DNA of 64,000 nucleotides from Undaria pinnatifida (lineage: Eukaryota > Sar > Phaeophyceae > Laminariales > Alariaceae): the NCBI GenBank assembly GCA_012845835.1, contig JABAKD010000028.1:2250742-2314741 (forward strand). Direction: 5' to 3'. Below the pieces are notes generated by a model. That model saw only the letters and a program-made list of their open reading frames with translations, made no database searches and was not told where the DNA came from. Each line of letters begins with the position of its first letter. Within the stretch, counting starts at the first letter, position 1. This document shows positions 57,301 to 64,000 of the stretch, piece after piece. A program made the translations under genes and the position numbers.

Positions 57301-60300
57301 CAACATTAAAAACTCGCATATTAATTTGACGTGCCGTACAGTTGCATTGCATTGCAACCCGAAATACGGTAAGCTACAAGTATGTAGCGGTCGTAAGCGT
57401 CGTCTGTTCGCTGAGGGTAAATTCTATTTATCGGGTTAGACGTCATGAAGGACGCTTTCTTTTGCAAACTTTGATACGCACAAAGCGCCTGACACGTATG
57501 TATGTGTACTATACTATATGCGCAATTCATCGCGAGTAGACAAGTGAAGAAGATGCCGAAACCTTCTGGGAAAGAATGCCTGTCCCCGTACGTAGTGGGG
57601 AGGGCAGAGGATACTGTTAGCTATATAGCACAATCGACTATTTAGCCCCCATAGTCACGTGACTAAGTGATTTAGTGGATAGCGCTTTATAGCTAACAAA
57701 AATTGGGTTTTCGGGTTCGTTGCATCCCACCGACTTTCAACCAATTCCGAGGCATCTCACCCCTCGCTTCCAGACTAGTTTCTAGGAACACACTATCATA
57801 ACTATTCATAATGTCTTCCAGCGCGCACGCTCGAAAAAGACAAATACTAAGTCTGTGGGATCCGAACCCACGATCCAAATATGTTATGTACCAAAGCCAA
57901 GGCTTTATAACAGCTCTGCAACAATACAGCAAGGCGCCGCTAGAGCTGTTGAGTTCTCCCCCCTTCATCCGCGCTCGAGCAACTTGTCCTTCTTGGAACC
58001 CGCCGTGCTCGTTCGCGATCGGCACCGCAGTCGGCCTCCCCGGGAGTCAATCGCGATCAGCCTGGTTTGGCTCGGACCACATGTTTTGCTATGAACCCTT
58101 GTATCATATAGAGTTGCTGGCCCCGGGGTATCTTGGTTGCCACATGCCACTTATTAGTGGCCGCAAGCGGATTTTTTTCGAGTTTGGAACAGTACCAGTA
58201 GCATAATGCCTACACTATGTTTTGTCGGTGACCGCCCACCCGCCCGCCCGCCGCCGCCACGTGTCATACACAATATCGATGTGTTAGTCGTAGTCGCCCG
58301 CCCCTCCCCCTCGCCCACCGCCGCCGCTCTGTCGGGTACAGTTGACATTAGGAATGGTTGACGATAAAACTGTTAGGTTTGGGGTATCTCGGCTGCGGCG
58401 TCTTCGTGGCTGCGACGGGAACAGTGCCTTGGGCTGATAATGCACTGTACATATAGTTATGTACTTTGAAGTATTACGCTTACGTCATGGTGGTGTATTT
58501 TGGTCGCTTCAGTTTGATTGCGTTAAAGTGCACGATTCGGACACCCGCTGCTTAAAGGCGTCTTTATTCCCGTGGTCGTCTCCCCCCGCCGCAGTAGTAT
58601 TAACAAAGGCTTCATTTTTTACGAGCGAATGCGAGTTTCTAGTTTTGACAGTGCCTAGAAATAGGGACGCGTTTGGAGTTGCCTGAAACGTCCGCCGGTC
58701 ACAGACGCACACAAGTTGTCGACAGCCATCAAGAATCACGCGGCGCGATTTCCATGTTATGACATGCTACGGTAGAAGTGCACATTTATTTTTCTAATAC
58801 TACTACTCCCTTGGGGAGCTCCATACCCCTCTGAGGCAAACACGGATGAACAACCCCATGCATGGCCTACTGTAGGCATACCGAAAACACAGTGCATAAC
58901 AATGTGTCGGTACGAGTATAATGTGCATCTGTGTGGAACCTGTGTGTAGCTGAAAATACGCGTTACATATGTAAATGCGGTACAACCTGATCCAAATGCG
59001 GTGCAATTTGAACCAACGAAAGTCAACACTTGTAGAGAATATTTTGAAGCGTAGTATCTGACAGAATGACATTCCGACGATTTTGGGTTATGAGCCCCGT
59101 CATTCAGTTTTTTTTTCGCCGAAAAGTGATACCCCTATCGTAGCACGGCGTTGGTTTCGTGGTTGCCCCCCCCCCCCTCCCCACGGAGTACTGTTGCCGA
59201 AGGCTTTACTTTTTCGTGATCGCTGTTCCCCCCGCAACATTATTATGTAAGGCTTCATTTTTTGTGACCCCCCCCCCCGCCCTCAGTACTATTGTTAAAG
59301 GCTTCAAGCGTGGTGCTAGTAGTACAGTAGGGGTGCATCTGTTTTTTTCTTGTAATCCTCACGCGAGGAGGATCTATTTATGACCCGAAAACTGTCTTTG
59401 GCAGAAAATGGAAGAGCTACGATATACCTAATGCGTAATTCCATGGCCTAGTTATGCGACAGATAGTGCTGTAAAGGACAAATGGTATTCCAACGATATT
59501 GTGTTGAGGAGCCCCGTTAGCCAGCCAGAGACGTTTTTTTCGAAGCCGAAAACGCGCTACTTCTATCGTAGCACGCGTCGCTTTTGTTGGTTCGTGATCG
59601 CACCCCCCCCCCCCCTGCTGGTGCACCTTCGGGATTTATTTGCTTGCCAGGACCCAGAGTCGTTGAAGGCGGCTTTATCGGAACACCTCGCGGGTCAAGC
59701 TCACAAGCCCCTACTGCAAGGAGATGAAGTCAAAGAAGGGGAGGAAGGAGACGCAGGTTCGGCTCCTCCTGGAAAGAGGGGGATTCTCTCCCAGCGGTCC
59801 AAGTTCATCACCGATACTGCTGCGACCGCCGCGGTTAGTTCATAACATGCTTGCCAATACCGGGTTTAGTTCATATAATGCGGTTCGCAACATGCCGCCA
59901 CCATGGTTGCTTTTTCGCAACATGCTTGCTGCCACCATGGTTACTTTTGCGCAACGTGCTTGCTGCCACCTGGATTACTTGATATACTCGCTACTACTGG
60001 GGTCAATTCATGGCGTCTTTGCTCCCACCCGGGTTGGCCCATGTTTTGTCGGGCGTAACGCTTTTTTTTCTGCTGCTAATATTCGACGTCAATTCTTTTA
60101 CCGCTGCATAACAAATTTCTGGTTTATTTTCAAGTAGGTTTGTTCCCACAACATGGGTGTGGTTCTTAAGGGATTACTTTCAAGCACCCCCCCCCCTCCC
60201 TAAACGAAGGTGCGGTTCTAAAGGGCAAGTGCGGAGCTTGAACGCAAAAGTATGTCTATGCCAACAATTACTTCGTACAACGTTATGAAAGACCTTATCG

Positions 60301-63015
60301 CGCTATGGACTGTTTGGGTTAGGGTTAAAGTTCGGGGTATCAATATGACATCCAAACGACCCTTGAACTTCCATCCAGAAATGGTATATGCCTAAGCGAC
60401 ACAGGGCGGAGCTACCGAGGCCACGGCTGGAACACGAAGCGCGTCCGTTGGGTGGGGTTGTCGCGTTCTGTTCCGCTGGATGCGGTTGCCTCGCCGTGGG
60501 TGCATCTCCTGGTTGATTGTATGGCAGCTAACGCTGTGTTGTGAATGCAACCGAATTAAATTGACATATCACATCCATGAAAGCAGGCTTCATTAAGCTT
60601 CTTTTTTACCCATCCGCAGGAAGATAAAAACATAAACGAACCAAAAATCCAGCTGACGGCGCTTGCCTCGTCGTCGGTACGTATTTTCGTCTCTAATGCG
60701 TGCCGTCTCATGCCCTCTGAAGCTCTCAACACTGTTAATACCCATCTATGACATACGCAGGAGAAATTTGAGCAGCTTACGAAAGAGCTGCCTCAGCTGA
60801 ACGGGGTTGGCTGCGAGATTCGTGTCAACGGCCTCGGCTTCAGCGTACAGCGGGCCAAGGGAAGCGCCGACGAGCCGACTGTTGGCGACAGTATGTTGTC
60901 GTTCGGAAAGTGTCTGGTGTGCCTTCCTCTCATCAACCGGCTCACCAAGGGGAAGGTATGTTTTTCTCTTTTTTTCTGTCTCCTTTTTTCCCCCCCAACC
61001 CCCCCTCAACCTTGATCGTGCCGCGGGCCAAGGGTTTTACCGACGAGCCGACTGTTGGCGACAGTCTCCTGTCGGTCGGCAAGTGCGTGGCGTGTCTTCC
61101 TCTCATTAACTACCGTTCCAAGAGGGGTACGTCTTTTTTGTTTTTGTCCGTCGCATCTGTTATCTTCCCGCTTGTGTCCATTCCCATCTGTTTTATTTGC
61201 GCCGTTGTACATCCCATCTAGTAACATTGCATTTTTTTCTCCAGCTCCTCCCTTTTTGTTTTCTGTTCCGGGATCACATGTGCTTACTGAAGATATATTG
61301 CCGACTTTTGTCTCCGCAAAAAAAGAAGAAAAAATTCGCGTAAAATGTTCTGCCAACTTAGAAGCGAGGGGAAGGGGGGTGTAGTCATTGTCATGCCTGA
61401 ATGTAGTCTTTAAGGCCGTAAACCCTCGCATCCCTACGGTGCCGGGACGGAGCATGTCGGGTTTTCACTGGACCAGGCTGACATTGCTTGTGAGATATAC
61501 CCGTCGATTAACGGTTAGTAACTCCTATGTTTCGTGGCACTGTTGCTGTTCCCAACTTTTTTTTCGCTGGTTCTACCCGACTACCCCAGGAAATGGAAGG
61601 CAAGACAATCCTCCACGACGTGAGCGCCGTGTTCAAACCTGGGACAACCACGCTTGTCCTCGGCCCTCCGGGGTGCGGCAAGGTGCGAATCAATATATAA
61701 GCATGCAGCTTTGCTGCACGCGGCGGCTGCACATATTATTCGCAGGGCTTTTCACGGGTCATGACCCCACCTGCGGGTCGGATCACGAGCTTTCTAGAAA
61801 GTCGCGGGTGGAATCGGGTCGGTTCAGGAGTTCGTAATGTTGCAGGTCGGACCGGGTTGGGGCAGGAGGTTTCCAAGTCTCATGGGTCGGATCGGGTCAG
61901 GGTCACCTGACCCGATCCGACCCGCGAGATATGTGGCCCAACTGAGTTGTTACGCTGGACGCACATTTAACCGTATCAACAGTCGACCCTGCTCAAGTCG
62001 ATAGCAGGGCTGCTGAAGCACGACTTGTGCCGCAGCGGCTGCCCTATCAGTTTTATAAACCACCTGTCGCACGAGACCAATTGACTTGTTGCGCTTAACG
62101 CGCCACCACATAGCCGTGTCAACAACATACCGCGATGGTGCCTTTGGGAGTTTTTTTTATAACCTCCCGACGCGTGGCACAACAGGGGTAGCACCGTTAC
62201 GGCGATTGTTTCCGAGCAACAGGGCTCGTCGACTAAGGGACTGCCCAATAGCGTTGGAACCCCGAGTTCGTTTTGAATTTTAGTCGATACATACCCAGGC
62301 CATGGCATTTTTCATCGGGTTGCACTTTTATGAGAGCGAGCGTTTTGGTGAGGTATGGACGTCCTCTGGTGAGGACCCTAAACATCCTCGGGTGCACTCT
62401 TGTCGTACCACGCGTCGGCTAATTTGTTGCGATGGACGCACATTTGACCGTATCAACAGTCGACGCTGCTCAAGCCGGTGGCGGGGCTGCTGAAGCACGA
62501 CTTTTGCCGTACCGGCTGCCCGATGAGTTTTGTAAACCATCTGTCGCATGAAACCAACTGACTTGTGCTGGCCGCTCACAAAACCGTATTATCAATGTAC
62601 TGAGACGGTTGCCCGATCAGTTTTATAGGTAATCTCTTGCATGAAACGAAAAAAATTAGAAAAAAATTCTGTTGCGCTGAACGCGTACATAATTGTATCG
62701 ACGGTCGACGCTGCTCAAGTCGTAATTCTTCACGCGTTGGTAGTGGTGATTGAAAGGTGCTGCCCACTCGCCTACTTGGTCAAGTCAACGGGTGCCAGAA
62801 TCGTTTTGCTCATCACATGTCGCGTAAAACCAACTGACTAGTTGCGCTGAACGCCCCACATAATAACCGTATAACAGTCGACGCTGCTCAAGTCGATGGC
62901 GGGGCTACTGAAGCACGATGCAGGACACGTCAACACGGGCAGCATCACGTACAACGGTTGCACCAAGGATTCCAAGGAATTTTCGCTGCCCAAGCTGGTG
63001 CATTTTGTGGAGCAG
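48343..63015 (+). CDS. ABCG (PDR-type) ABC transporter, 5' exons; gene runs off the window
   Basis: Seven exons, all joined in phase 0: 48343-48399, 55102-55218, 59651-59833, 60620-60676, 60761-60955, 61590-61682 and 62878-63015 (280 codons so far). Exon 6 gives KTILHDVSAVFKPGTTTLVL and Walker A GPPGCGK, completed by exon 7 STLLKSMAGLLKHDAGHV, then GSITYNG and LPKLVHFVEQ. This order (Walker A, GSITYNG, V.QV) is that of the first nucleotide-binding domain of pleiotropic-drug-resistance ABCG pumps, plasma-membrane exporters of lipids and drugs. The Walker A, exon 7 and exon 5-6 links are firm. Exon 1 (MDDPEPAGPDDHDHTPTTL, ATG at 48343, donor GTATGT) and exon 2 (WNYYKRQAHVQKDVIGQL) are assigned on splice signals, phase and position only; the first intron would be 6.7 kb. 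A weak candidate for part of exon 8 lies at 63954-64000. Signature motif, Walker B and membrane domains lie beyond the window. Confidence 0.75.
48724..48954. repeat. Tandem duplication in ABCG intron 1, period about 137 bp
   Basis: GGGGAAGTTGGTTTGGGCCA then CGTGTGCTTCCA (48743) recurs as GGGGAAGTTGCTTTGGTCCG then CGTGTGCTTCCA (48885). Both are followed by AATGAGG or TATGAGG, then AAAAT and TGCCCAA. Confidence 0.75.
49129..49407. mobile_element. Inverted-repeat (foldback/MITE-like) element
   Basis: The left end GGCCTTTTTAGCGAGACGCA...CTAACGACGTTTG pairs imperfectly with the right end CAAACGTCGTTGGATGTTGG...GACTCGGAAAAAGGC. The centre holds a perfect 8-bp stem AGAAAGCG/CGCTTTCT (49245-49268). 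No coding capacity, and no clear target duplication. Confidence 0.55.
49607..49922 (+). mobile_element. tRNA-derived SINE, copy 1, poly-A tail
   Basis: The head has an A-box-like GGTGGCGTATCAGG (49618) and a B box GAGTTCGAGCCCCGC (49665) at tRNA spacing, so RNA polymerase III transcription is plausible. A unique body of about 210 bp follows and ends GGCTTGTCCAGAAGCTG...GTGAAAGTGAGCG plus 18 A. AGACCCG occurs directly before the head (49603-49609) and after the tail (49916-49922), a likely target duplication. About 90% identical by eye to the copy at 55848. It lies in ABCG intron 1. Confidence 0.85.
50585..50760. repeat. Head-to-head pair of MSFDEIF boxes
   Basis: Minus-strand TGAGTTTCGACGAAATTATC (50597-50616, lacking the ATG) and plus-strand ATG at 50677 opening MSIDPKFVELTADVLKIF face away from each other, 60 bp apart. 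These are diverged members of the 31-kb and 53-kb family. Confidence 0.55.
51326..51796 (-). other. Unclassified 156-codon open frame
   Basis: Minus-strand frame containing EAWIPVNIINSAWVPCKVSS, PVIVPTALDPAINTLARLYM and NEKWSGPYRRYEAYEMVIK, which read as plausible protein. Its C-terminal third overlaps a GC minisatellite and is low complexity. I recognise no family. It could be an exon of an unknown gene, a mobile-element remnant or chance. Confidence 0.25.
51353..51432. repeat. GC-rich minisatellite (CTCCGGGAGCC)n
   Basis: About six imperfect 11-12-bp units of CCCTCCGGGAGG type, ending GGCGCGCGCACC. Confidence 0.75.
52962..53120 (+). repeat. CGGCGGATGGGG repeat family, copy 2
   Basis: TTTATGTTTTACCCTTCGG, CGGATGGGGG, AGCTTAAGCTCACCACACTT, GTGTCAATTTAACTCAATTG and CAGCGCTAGCTG are in the same order as at 6227-6385. 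The next base starts an MSFDEIF-box repeat. Confidence 0.7.
53121..54120 (-). repeat. MSFDEIF-box repeat, long minus-strand arm
   Basis: A minus-strand box of the MNFDKIFDLTAG type starts at 53160, after the usual CAGCTTGCAAAGATG. Outward come GATACTCCGATCGCGCGTAT, CTGTGCGCGGAAACAATAAA (53296, and again at 53494), CCGGTGAGGAGAGGGCGGAG, a triple 21-bp unit CAACAGCTTTAGGTCGCATA (53636-53699), G runs, GGTGCTAGGTCTTGGCGATG and TTGGAGCTACGGCATGGATG (53797, and again at 54056). It is the longest copy in the window. Confidence 0.7.
55848..56163 (+). mobile_element. tRNA-derived SINE, copy 2, (AT)n tail
   Basis: Same head and body as the copy at 49607, but the 3' end GTGAAAGTGTGCTAAA runs into a (TA)n tract instead of poly-A. 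No clear target duplication. It lies in ABCG intron 2. Confidence 0.85.
57655..57735 (+). repeat. Degenerate tRNA-like segment, plus
   Basis: A-box-like GTGATTTAGTGG (57667) and B-box-like GGGTTCGTTGCATCCC (57713), with AGCGCTTTATAGCTAACAA between, resembles the tRNA-like segment at 23405. No full cloverleaf. Confidence 0.4.
57846..57930 (-). repeat. Degenerate tRNA-like segment, minus
   Basis: On the minus strand TTGCAGAGCTG (A-box-like), then GTACATAACATATTTGG and a perfect T-arm CGTGGGTTCGGATCCCACAG. It faces the plus copy about 110 bp away. Confidence 0.45.
59040..59590. repeat. Two diverged relatives of the 25.6-kb MITE
   Basis: CCGACGATTTTGGGTTATGA, CCGAAAAGTGATACC and TATCGTAGCACGGCG (59074-59150) match, in reverse orientation, one half of the MITE at 25573-25832. 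TAATTCCATGGCCTAGTTAT, TTCCAACGATATTGTGTTGA and CTATCGTAGCACGCGTCGC (about 59434-59582) match more of it. Confidence 0.65.
60127..60200 (+). repeat. Dispersed CAAGTAG repeat, copy 4
   Basis: TTTTCAAGTAGGTTTGTTCC then CACAACATGGGTGTGGTTCT and TAAGGGATTACT match copy 1 at 1346 in order. It lies in ABCG intron 3. Confidence 0.55.
60523..60640 (-). repeat. CGGCGGATGGGG repeat family, copy 3, reaching into ABCG exon 4
   Basis: Reverse complement of copies 1 and 2: plus-strand GCAGCTAACGCTGTGTTGTG, AATTAAATTGACATATCACA, CATTAAGCTTCTTTTTTACC and CATCCGCAGGAAGATAAAAA. The last word spans the acceptor AG (60618-60619) and the first codons of exon 4, and equals the reverse of the TTTATGTTTTACCCTTCGGC part of copy 2 with small changes. 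Confidence 0.55.
61021..61130 (+). pseudogene. Duplicate of the 3' half of ABCG exon 5, frame kept
   Basis: CGGGCCAAGG, then GACGAGCCGACTGTTGGCGA, CAGTCTCCTGTCGGTCGGCA and CCTTCCTCTCATTAACTACCG, repeats exon 5 (60865-60955) 160 bp downstream. It translates DEPTVGDSLLSVGKCVACLP against DEPTVGDSMLSFGKCLVCLP. A donor GGGTACGT is retained, but no acceptor AG starts it cleanly. It could be a dead copy or an alternative exon. Confidence 0.7.
61744..61932 (+). repeat. GGGTC-rich intron repeat, copy 2
   Basis: Opens GGGCTTTTCACGGGTCATGA as at 12909, and is rich in GGGTCGGATCGGGTC words. It contains the near-perfect inverted repeat GGGTCGGATCGGGTCAGG / CCTGACCCGATCCGACCC (about 61884-61922), able to form a strong hairpin. 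Confidence 0.7.
61976..62077 (+). pseudogene. Decoy copy A of ABCG exon 7 start
   Basis: CAACAG then TCGACCCTGCTCAAGTCGAT and GGGCTGCTGAAGCACGAC repeat the acceptor and first 15 codons of exon 7 (62878), then diverge to a tail shared with decoy B (AGTTTTATAAACCACCTGTC). The acceptor CAG and reading phase are intact. If used, the frame would end at a TGA about 34 codons in (62081-62083). Confidence 0.8.
62452..62558 (+). pseudogene. Decoy copy B of ABCG exon 7 start
   Basis: CAACAG then TCGACGCTGCTCAAGCCGGT and GGGCTGCTGAAGCACGAC, followed by CCGGCTGCCCGATGAGTTTT and TCGCATGAAACCAACTGACT. Acceptor intact. Same layout as copy A. Confidence 0.8.
62599..62740 (+). pseudogene. Decoy copy C of ABCG exon 7 start, broken acceptor
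   Basis: A tail piece (GGTTGCCCGATCAGTTTTAT) is followed by GTATCGACGGTCGACGCTGC then TCAAGTCG. Here the acceptor CAACAG has become CGACGG, so splicing is unlikely. The true exon follows at 62878. Confidence 0.7.
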
Positions 63016-63052
63016 GTGGGCGAAGCAAGTTCATAACATGCGTGACACAGGC

Positions 63053-63316
63053 GCGAGGATGATAAAAGTATGCACACGTCGGATAGCTCGTCGTAGCTCG
63101 AGCTCGAGCTATAACTTATTTGTGGATATAGGTAACTCGATCGCGAGGATGATAAAAGTATGCACACGGATAGCTCGTCGTAGCTCGAGCTCGAGCTATA
63201 ACTCATTTGTGGATATAGGTAAATCGATCGCGAGGATGATAAAAGTATGCATACGTCGGATAGCTCGTCGTAGCTCGAGCTCGAGCTATAACTCATTTGT
63301 GGATATAGGTAAATCT
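63053..63316. repeat. Three-unit tandem array, 87-90 bp units with a palindrome
   Basis: Units begin GCGAGGATGATAAAAGTATG at 63053, 63143 and 63230. Each holds the 16-bp palindrome AGCTCGAGCTCGAGCT and ends TTTGTGGATATAGGTAA. The units abut without spacers. The open frames through it (YSSSSSYDEL on the minus strand) are products of the repeat. Confidence 0.9.
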
Positions 63317-63319
63317 ATA

Positions 63320-63505
63320 ACTGTAAAGAGCTACATGAGTTATCACATGGTTGCCAGGTGTGAGCTATATTAGATAGTTAATCTACATACATACCTTGAA
63401 GTATGTTTGCCCGGGGGTGGTATACGGGTGTATATGACCTGCGCATGTTGGCGTGTAAGAGCTATGTGAGCTACCACATGTTCACCAGGGGTGAGTTGTG
63501 GGAGA
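63320..63505. repeat. Diverged direct repeat, period about 130 bp
   Basis: AAGAGCTACATGAGTTATCA then CATGGTTGCCAGGTGTGAG (63325) recurs as AAGAGCTATGTGAGCTACCA then CATGTTCACCAGGGGTGAG (63455). Confidence 0.65.
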
Positions 63506-64000
63506 CAGCTCTTCTGCACATGCGCGTTTTTTTATGACGCGAGTTTGGCGCTTGGCCGGGTCTGCATGATAACGTAGTGGTAATTTGCATGAATTGAACG
63601 TCGGCGTGAGACACCTCTGTCGTGCGCGTGGGCGGTTCTCTCTGGTAAGCCACTTGTTTTCGTTGAAGCTTCAATGACGCCTCGTCACTACGCGGACGTA
63701 GTTGGGTATTGTTTACAAATCTCTCAAGTTCCAAGCCGTTCGTATTTTTTGGCGAAACACCCACTACTGTAGCGCCTACTCGACAAACATATTTCTAAGA
63801 GTAGTCTCGTGGCCTTGATATTGAAGTAGAGTGTTGTCAAGGATCACCGCTGCCCCTTGGTGAAACACGACATGATAATAACATAACGCGACATCTCCTT
63901 GCATAGACGAGCCTATTGTGAGACCGGGTATGTTATGCACGGATATCGTCGAGCTACACCTCCGTCACAGCCCGACGGTCCTACACTTCGCCCGCTCTGT
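63506..64000. other. ABCG intron 7, unassigned, with a weak exon 8 candidate at the edge
   Basis: Nothing recognised to about 63950. The last 46 bases after GTCGAG (or after GTCACAG at 63976) could start the next exon. One phase-0 reading gives LHLRHSPTVLHFARS, which faintly resembles the H.PTLTV.E.L.FA region after Walker A in PDR pumps but lacks its middle. Confidence 0.2.

Larger units (their letters stand above)
55219..59650. other. ABCG intron 2: unassigned sequence and repeats
   Basis: Apart from the SINE, the tRNA-like pair at 57.66-57.93 kb and MITE relatives at 59.04-59.59 kb, it holds a GGGTGGGTGG-type minisatellite (56456-56530) and C runs at 59165, 59266 and 59605. Frames at 56138-56581 and 57047-57439 have no recognised domain. 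Confidence 0.4.

Noticed and set aside
63053-63316. CRISPR-like array
   Set aside because: Units of 87-90 bp abut without unique spacers, in a eukaryotic intron; it is a simple tandem repeat.

Overview
The window is nuclear DNA of an intron-rich, repeat-rich eukaryote. Protein genes are split by long GT-AG introns, there is a cytosolic 60S ribosomal protein gene (eL21), and about a third of the sequence is recognisable retroelement or repeat. A DnaJ co-chaperone of the plastid/cyanobacterial type and a PDR-type ABCG transporter point to a photosynthetic protist. A stramenopile (ochrophyte, e.g. brown-alga-like) is my best guess, from the look of the proteins and the intron sizes; this is inference and was not tested by a search.

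Four host genes can be read from their exons. (1) 513-3437, plus: the 3' part of a DnaJ gene (last zinc motif plus C-terminal substrate-binding domains), whose 5' end lies off the window. (2) 7571-13380, plus: a complete five-exon HAD-family phosphatase of the HDHD1/pseudouridine-5'-phosphatase type, 235 aa. (3) 16112-20654, minus: a complete four-exon RPL21 (eL21) gene, 160 aa. (4) 48343-63015 and beyond, plus: the 5' part of an ABCG/PDR transporter, seven exons up to just after Walker A, leaving the window.

Between 30.6 and 54.1 kb lies a nested repeat complex. The oldest layer is a dispersed family with long inverted arms, G/C homopolymer runs and a conserved short start MSFDEIFDLTAGV. A Ty1/copia element (33803-46320, LTRs of about 213 bp) sits in a G-run of one arm. 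A minus-strand Ty3/gypsy element (38108-43913) then inserted into the copia reverse transcriptase. Both elements are broken. A third, much more decayed gypsy integrase lies at about 24.1-26.1 kb and itself carries a 260-bp MITE. A tRNA-headed SINE occurs at least three times (about 12.6, 49.6 and 55.85 kb).

The most unusual theme is repeated, partial local duplication of exon edges inside the introns of three of the four genes (HAD exon 5; eL21 exons 3 and 4; ABCG exons 5 and 7). These leave decoy exons, some with intact splice sites. One ABCG exon (60620-60676) also appears to have been recruited from the edge of a dispersed repeat. The remaining long stretches (3.4-7.5, 14.3-16.1, 20.7-23.4, 26.1-30.6, 47.2-48.3 and 63.3-64.0 kb) hold only short unrecognised open frames and repeat debris.
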